64,000 nucleotides of DNA, from contig NZ_JAPIVO010000007.1 in NCBI RefSeq assembly GCF_026239655.1, forward strand, positions 434,001 through 498,000. Reading direction: 5' to 3'. The DNA comes from Pedobacter sp. MR2016-24 (lineage in GTDB: Bacteria; Bacteroidota; Bacteroidia; Sphingobacteriales; Sphingobacteriaceae). Made by a program: the position numbers and the translations under genes. Position 1 is the first letter of the stretch. Each line of letters starts with the position of its first letter. Below, piece after piece: positions 60,268-64,000 of the stretch. The notes beneath the pieces are model-generated. The model saw only the letters and a program-made list of their open reading frames with translations, made no database searches and had not been told where the DNA came from.

Positions 60268-60630
60268 TTATTTTGCAAGTAATTTCTCTATCCTTGTCAC
60301 CACATAATCAAGATCAAATGGTTTTGCAATATAGTCGTCCGCCGATGCAGTAACACTTTTCTCCTGACTTCCAGGGTTAGCAGACATCACAATTACAGGA
60401 ATATGTTTCGTAAACATATCTGTTTTCAGGTCATTACAAATTTCGATTCCGTTACCGTCCGGCAACATCACATCGATAATAAATAAGTCTGGCAAAGCGT
60501 CATTCAATTTTTCTTTAAGTTCCGCAAAGGTCGATGAAAGCTGTAATTCATATCCTTCATCTTTTAATAAGAACTCAATGATGTATCTGATATCCTGATC
60601 ATCTTCAAGAACGTGTATTCTTTTCTTCAT
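60268..60630 (-). CDS. Single-domain response regulator
   Basis: A 120-residue receiver domain without an output domain. The acidic pocket is in VLEDDQD, the phosphoacceptor Asp is in LFIIDVMLPDGNG (about residue 54), Thr/Ser in VIVMSANPG and Lys in DDYIAKPFDL. CheY/Spo0F-like proteins relay phosphate to or from other proteins. It is transcribed with the epimerase; no kinase is adjacent. Confidence 0.93.
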   Translation of the reverse strand: MKKRIHVLEDDQDIRYIIEFLLKDEGYELQLSSTFAELKEKLNDALPDLFIIDVMLPDGNGIEICNDLKTDMFTKHIPVIVMSANPGSQEKSVTASADDYIAKPFDLDYVVTRIEKLLAK

Positions 60631-60709
60631 AATTATTCCGGCTGTAAATTATTTTTTCCATTAATACGCAAACATTGTTCCGAATTTCATGTCCTGAACA
60701 TAATACCTG

Positions 60710-63325
60710 CTAACTATCTTTCCTTAAGACTTCTAGCGGCGGGTGACTCAGTGCACCGCGACTGCCAAGCATACCTGTTATGACTACAAATAGTGTAACT
60801 CCTGTAAACAAAATCAGTACCGGCAGCACCGGCGGTGTAAATACAGAACCAAAGCTAAACACTGCAAGTGCCCAGCTTCCACCCATAGCCATCAGAATTC
60901 CGGCTGCAGCGGACAATACACCAAGAAACAAATATTCAATCGCAGTGATCGCTAAGATCTGAGTGCTTTTAGCTCCGATAGTCCGCAACAACACAATTTC
61001 TTTCAATCGCTGATTCTTACTACTTCTTACGGCAGAAATCAGCACAATCCAGCCAGTGATCATACTAAAGGAAGCCATGAATCGAATCACAAAGCTAATT
61101 TTACCCAGTAATTCATCCAGCACTTTAAGTAGTAAACCCATATCAATTACTGAAACGTTTGGAAATGCACGCACTACCGTAGCCTGGTATGCTGCAGAAA
61201 CCCTAGCGTCAGGAACTTTGGTCATCAATACAAAAAACTGGGGCGCTTCTTCTAATACGCCTGAAGGGAAGAGTATTCTGAAGTTTGTTTGTGCTCTTAC
61301 CCAATCTATCTTCCTCAAACTTCCTACTACAGTAGGTATCAATGTCCCCTGTACATTAAACTGTATTTTGTCACCTACTTTTACATTAATTCTCTCAGCA
61401 TAACGCTCATCCAAAGACACATAAATTGTTTCGCCAGGTTTTGCCCTGCCTACCCACTTTCCACTCGTTACCTGCTCTGCACCCGTAAGTTCTTCCCTGT
61501 AACTTGCACGCAGTTCACTTTTAAAGGCGCGGGCAGACGATTCCCGGGGCTGTTGGTTTTCCTGCTCAGCAGGCTTAGGTTTGGAACTTAAACTATCCTT
61601 TAATGCCAGTTGTGCTGCTGTTTTACCATTAATTTCATCAATTCGCATAGTGATCACCGCTACTTCGCTCATCACCGGCAAATGCTGTTTTTTAGTTAAC
61701 GCATTTACCGCACTGCGCTGGTCGCTCTGAATATCAAAAATCAACATATTCGCTTGTGATTTTCCCGATGACAAACTTACTTTACCAATAAGCAGTCCCT
61801 GCACAAAATACAAGGTAGCGATCAGCATGGTAGACAGCCCGATAGCTACAATCAACATTAATGTCTGATTATTTGGCCTGTACAAATTTGAAAAACCCTG
61901 GCGCCAGATATATGCCGCCCTTGCAGGGAGTGTTTTCCTGACTAGCCAAAGTAATAATCCTGACAAGCTGTAGAACACCAGCACGGCGATGAGTATGCTG
62001 CCGGTAAATGCGGTAGCCTGCATCCAGTTTTCCATCTGGAGATAGGCAAAACCCCACACAAATATAATTATTGCGATATATACCAGCCATTTCAGCGGTG
62101 CTGCTGCTGGTTTGGATTCTTCAAAAGATAACCTGATGGCATTTAAAGGTGAGATATTTCTTACGCCTAATAATGAAGGCAAGGCAAAGAGTACGGAGAT
62201 CAATACACCCGTAATAATCCCCTGTGATATGGCCATCCAGGAAACCTGCATCGTAAATTCAACAGGCAGGAAATCTTTTAGCGCCATAGGCAGGAGAAAC
62301 TGAATACCTGTACCCAAAACCGCTCCTATTACCGCTCCGATAAATCCGATCACAGTCACCTGAATCAAATAAATAAAAAATGCTTCCCATGCCCTTACGC
62401 CCAGACATCTTAAAGTAGATATAGCTGCCAGTTTTTCGCGGATATAAACATGAATTGCACTGCCCACACCGATACATCCCAGCAATAAAGCGACAAATCC
62501 CGATAAAGCCAAAAAACGGCTCAGATCCTGAAATGACCTGCCTGTACTTTGTTTTTTAGAAGCAACAGTTTCAAACTCGGCACCCTCTTTCTCCAGTGCA
62601 GGTTGTATCGTTCTGATGGTATGCTGAAGAGCCGATTCACTCTTAAATTTATAGTAATAGAAATAATTGATCCTGCTGCCTGCCTGTGCAAGTCCCGTTT
62701 CTTTCAGATATTTCATCGGGATATAAACTATCGGAGTGACCAGAGCGGTTACCCCTGTTTGCCCCGGTGCATTATCCAGAAAGCCCGAAATTGCAAAATT
62801 AAGATGACCAACCTTGATGGAATCACCTGGTTTTGCGCCAAACTGCAGCATAACCGTTTTATCTACTAATGCATTCCTGCCAGTTTTAAATTCCTTAGCA
62901 GCAACCAGGGGTGTAGTTTCGATCTCACCGTAAAACGGATAGTTTCCTTCCAGGGCTTTTACCTGCATCAGGCGACTCCCCTCGCCTTTGATAAAATACA
63001 GCATTGAAATAAAGCTGAGTTCCTTTGCGCGTTCATCACCAAGCGTATCCAGCCTGGCCGTCATTGATTTACTCATCTCCTTCCTGCTGACAACAACAAG
63101 ATCAGCACCAGTCAGATTCTTGGCCTGATTATTAATATCGCGTTGCAGATTGTCCCGAAACGAATAGACAGCCACTAGTGCCGCTATACCTAAAACAATA
63201 GATGAGGTGAATAACAATAGCCTGGATCGGTTTTTTCGGCTATCACGCCAGGCCATTTTAAATAACCATAACACAGGTGCGGTTTTTCGGAATACAGGTA
63301 AGTCAGGCATAAGTCTTTTGTTCAT
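60710..63325 (-). CDS. ABC transporter permease of the FtsX/MacB-like (YbbP) type
   Basis: An 871-residue permease with about ten membrane helices: one near residue 40, a first FtsX block at about 270-400, a second group at about 420-520, and the final FtsX block at about 760-860. Large periplasmic domains lie between the first two and after residue 520. This duplicated FtsX layout is that of YbbP, whose partner YbbA matches the overlapping ATPase gene. Such transporters export or extract lipophilic molecules or lipoproteins. It overlaps the ATPase gene by 23 bp. Confidence 0.88.
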   Translation of the reverse strand: MNKRLMPDLPVFRKTAPVLWLFKMAWRDSRKNRSRLLLFTSSIVLGIAALVAVYSFRDNLQRDINNQAKNLTGADLVVVSRKEMSKSMTARLDTLGDERAKELSFISMLYFIKGEGSRLMQVKALEGNYPFYGEIETTPLVAAKEFKTGRNALVDKTVMLQFGAKPGDSIKVGHLNFAISGFLDNAPGQTGVTALVTPIVYIPMKYLKETGLAQAGSRINYFYYYKFKSESALQHTIRTIQPALEKEGAEFETVASKKQSTGRSFQDLSRFLALSGFVALLLGCIGVGSAIHVYIREKLAAISTLRCLGVRAWEAFFIYLIQVTVIGFIGAVIGAVLGTGIQFLLPMALKDFLPVEFTMQVSWMAISQGIITGVLISVLFALPSLLGVRNISPLNAIRLSFEESKPAAAPLKWLVYIAIIIFVWGFAYLQMENWMQATAFTGSILIAVLVFYSLSGLLLWLVRKTLPARAAYIWRQGFSNLYRPNNQTLMLIVAIGLSTMLIATLYFVQGLLIGKVSLSSGKSQANMLIFDIQSDQRSAVNALTKKQHLPVMSEVAVITMRIDEINGKTAAQLALKDSLSSKPKPAEQENQQPRESSARAFKSELRASYREELTGAEQVTSGKWVGRAKPGETIYVSLDERYAERINVKVGDKIQFNVQGTLIPTVVGSLRKIDWVRAQTNFRILFPSGVLEEAPQFFVLMTKVPDARVSAAYQATVVRAFPNVSVIDMGLLLKVLDELLGKISFVIRFMASFSMITGWIVLISAVRSSKNQRLKEIVLLRTIGAKSTQILAITAIEYLFLGVLSAAAGILMAMGGSWALAVFSFGSVFTPPVLPVLILFTGVTLFVVITGMLGSRGALSHPPLEVLRKDS

Positions 63326-63992
63326 CAGCTATAATTACACCACCTTTTAAACGGATAATTCTATCCGTACGGGAAGCCAGTTCAAGGTCATGCGTCACAA
63401 TAATTAAAGTCGTGCCTGCTTCCTTATTCAGGTCAAACAACAGTTTTATCACTTTCTCACTTGTTTCACCATCCAGATTTCCCGTCGGCTCATCAGCAAA
63501 TAAAATAGCTGGTGTATTTGAAAAAGCCCGCGCGAGCGAAACACGCTGCTGTTCCCCGCCGGATAGTTGTACAGGGTAGTGATCAGCACGGGCGGATAAA
63601 CCTACCTTATCCAGCAAGTCCATTGCGCGGGGTCGTATATTCTTCTCTCCCCGAAGTTCCAATGGTACCATGATATTTTCTATTGCCGTTAGCGTAGGCA
63701 ATAACTGAAAGTTTTGGAATATAAATCCTACATGCTGGTTTCTTACTGCAGCACGCTGATCTTCCGAAAGATGATCTAATGTCACATTATTCAATTCTAT
63801 ACTGCCGGAAGTTGCGCTGTCCAGACCTGCACATAAACCCAGAAGCGTAGTTTTTCCACTTCCGGAAGGGCCGGTGATAGCAACTGTTGAGCCTTTCTCA
63901 ACTGCGAAACTGATATGATCAAGTATGGTTAATGCTGTTCCTGCACTTTCATACCGCTTGGTGACTTCCTTAATTTTTAAAATGCTTTCCAA
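63303..63992 (-). CDS. ABC transporter ATP-binding protein (YbbA/LolD-like)
   Basis: A 229-residue ATPase. Walker A is GPSGSGKTT (about 41), the Q-loop is FQNFQLLP, the signature is LSGGEQQR (about 143), Walker B is ILFADEPTGNLD (about 163), and the switch His is in VTHDL. It powers the permease encoded downstream. The visible start is TTG 63992; the frame stays open to the window edge, so the true start may lie outside. Confidence 0.92.
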   Translation of the reverse strand: MESILKIKEVTKRYESAGTALTILDHISFAVEKGSTVAITGPSGSGKTTLLGLCAGLDSATSGSIELNNVTLDHLSEDQRAAVRNQHVGFIFQNFQLLPTLTAIENIMVPLELRGEKNIRPRAMDLLDKVGLSARADHYPVQLSGGEQQRVSLARAFSNTPAILFADEPTGNLDGETSEKVIKLLFDLNKEAGTTLIIVTHDLELASRTDRIIRLKGGVIIADEQKTYA

Positions 63993-64000
63993 TGTAATGG

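Noticed and set aside
1..64000. Search for insertion sequences, prophage genes, integrases, CRISPR arrays and rRNA.
   Set aside because: No transposase or integrase motifs, no regularly spaced repeat array and no rRNA-like sequence were found.

Overview
The window looks like a chromosomal segment of a Bacteroidota bacterium of the Sphingobacteriaceae, most like Pedobacter. I infer this from the AT-rich sequence, promoter elements of the Bacteroidota form TAnnTTTG, a TonB receptor paired with a DUF4249 lipoprotein, a SusB-like GH97 enzyme, LytS/LytTR two-component pairs, and many family members typical of this group. No insertion sequence, prophage, CRISPR array or rRNA operon was seen.

Layout. 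0.1-4.4 kb: DUF1345 membrane protein, an ECF sigma factor, and a histidine kinase / small peptide / LytTR regulator locus, then a tRNA-Cys with its own promoter-like element and terminator. 4.5-12 kb: SWIM-SNF2 helicase, an unknown protein, and the DUF4249/TonB-receptor pair. 11.8-20.5 kb: a six-gene minus-strand operon with a Ser/Thr kinase, an FHA-like protein, an unreported 29-residue membrane peptide, a PP2C phosphatase, a giant SEDS (RodA/FtsW) plus penicillin-binding transpeptidase fusion, and a canonical FHA protein. This is the functional set of the actinobacterial fha-pstP-rodA-pbpA-pkn cluster. 20.7-26 kb: macro-domain protein, a subtilisin-like protease overlapped by a small protein resembling its own prodomain, an amine oxidase and a fatty acid hydroxylase. 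26-30 kb: a SAM-I riboswitch ahead of a cysteine desulfurase and metN-metI-metQ.

30.4-37.3 kb: EnvC-like factor, pta-ackA, and a GH97 glucosidase behind a LacI-type operator. 37.4-42.9 kb: small proteins, an SRAP DNA-repair protein, and an envelope glycan cluster (GT2, polysaccharide deacetylase, GT87-like, GtrA). 42.9-45.1 kb: a second kinase/peptide/LytTR locus with the same organisation as the first. 45.4-64 kb: TPR protein, methyltransferase, outer-membrane protein, SDR, a membrane protein/regulator/CreD operon, a gluconokinase-like kinase with an MFS transporter, a MerC protein, a CocE-type hydrolase, an aldose epimerase, a single-domain response regulator, and a YbbA/YbbP-like ABC transporter.

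The best candidate for an undescribed system is the duplicated peptide locus (2.7-3.7 kb and 42.9-45.1 kb). In both copies a short plus-strand gene encodes a peptide sharing the block TLFVFKSS, with a Thr/Ser/Pro-rich tail. It sits between a minus-strand LytS-type kinase and a minus-strand LytTR regulator. Direct repeats spaced about 21 bp, as expected for LytTR binding, lie over the kinase start and in front of the peptide, and a hairpin containing the regulator's stop codon follows the peptide. Six of the eight codons of the conserved block differ between copies, all synonymously, so selection has acted on the peptide. The second candidate is the SEDS-transpeptidase fusion inside a kinase/phosphatase/FHA operon.
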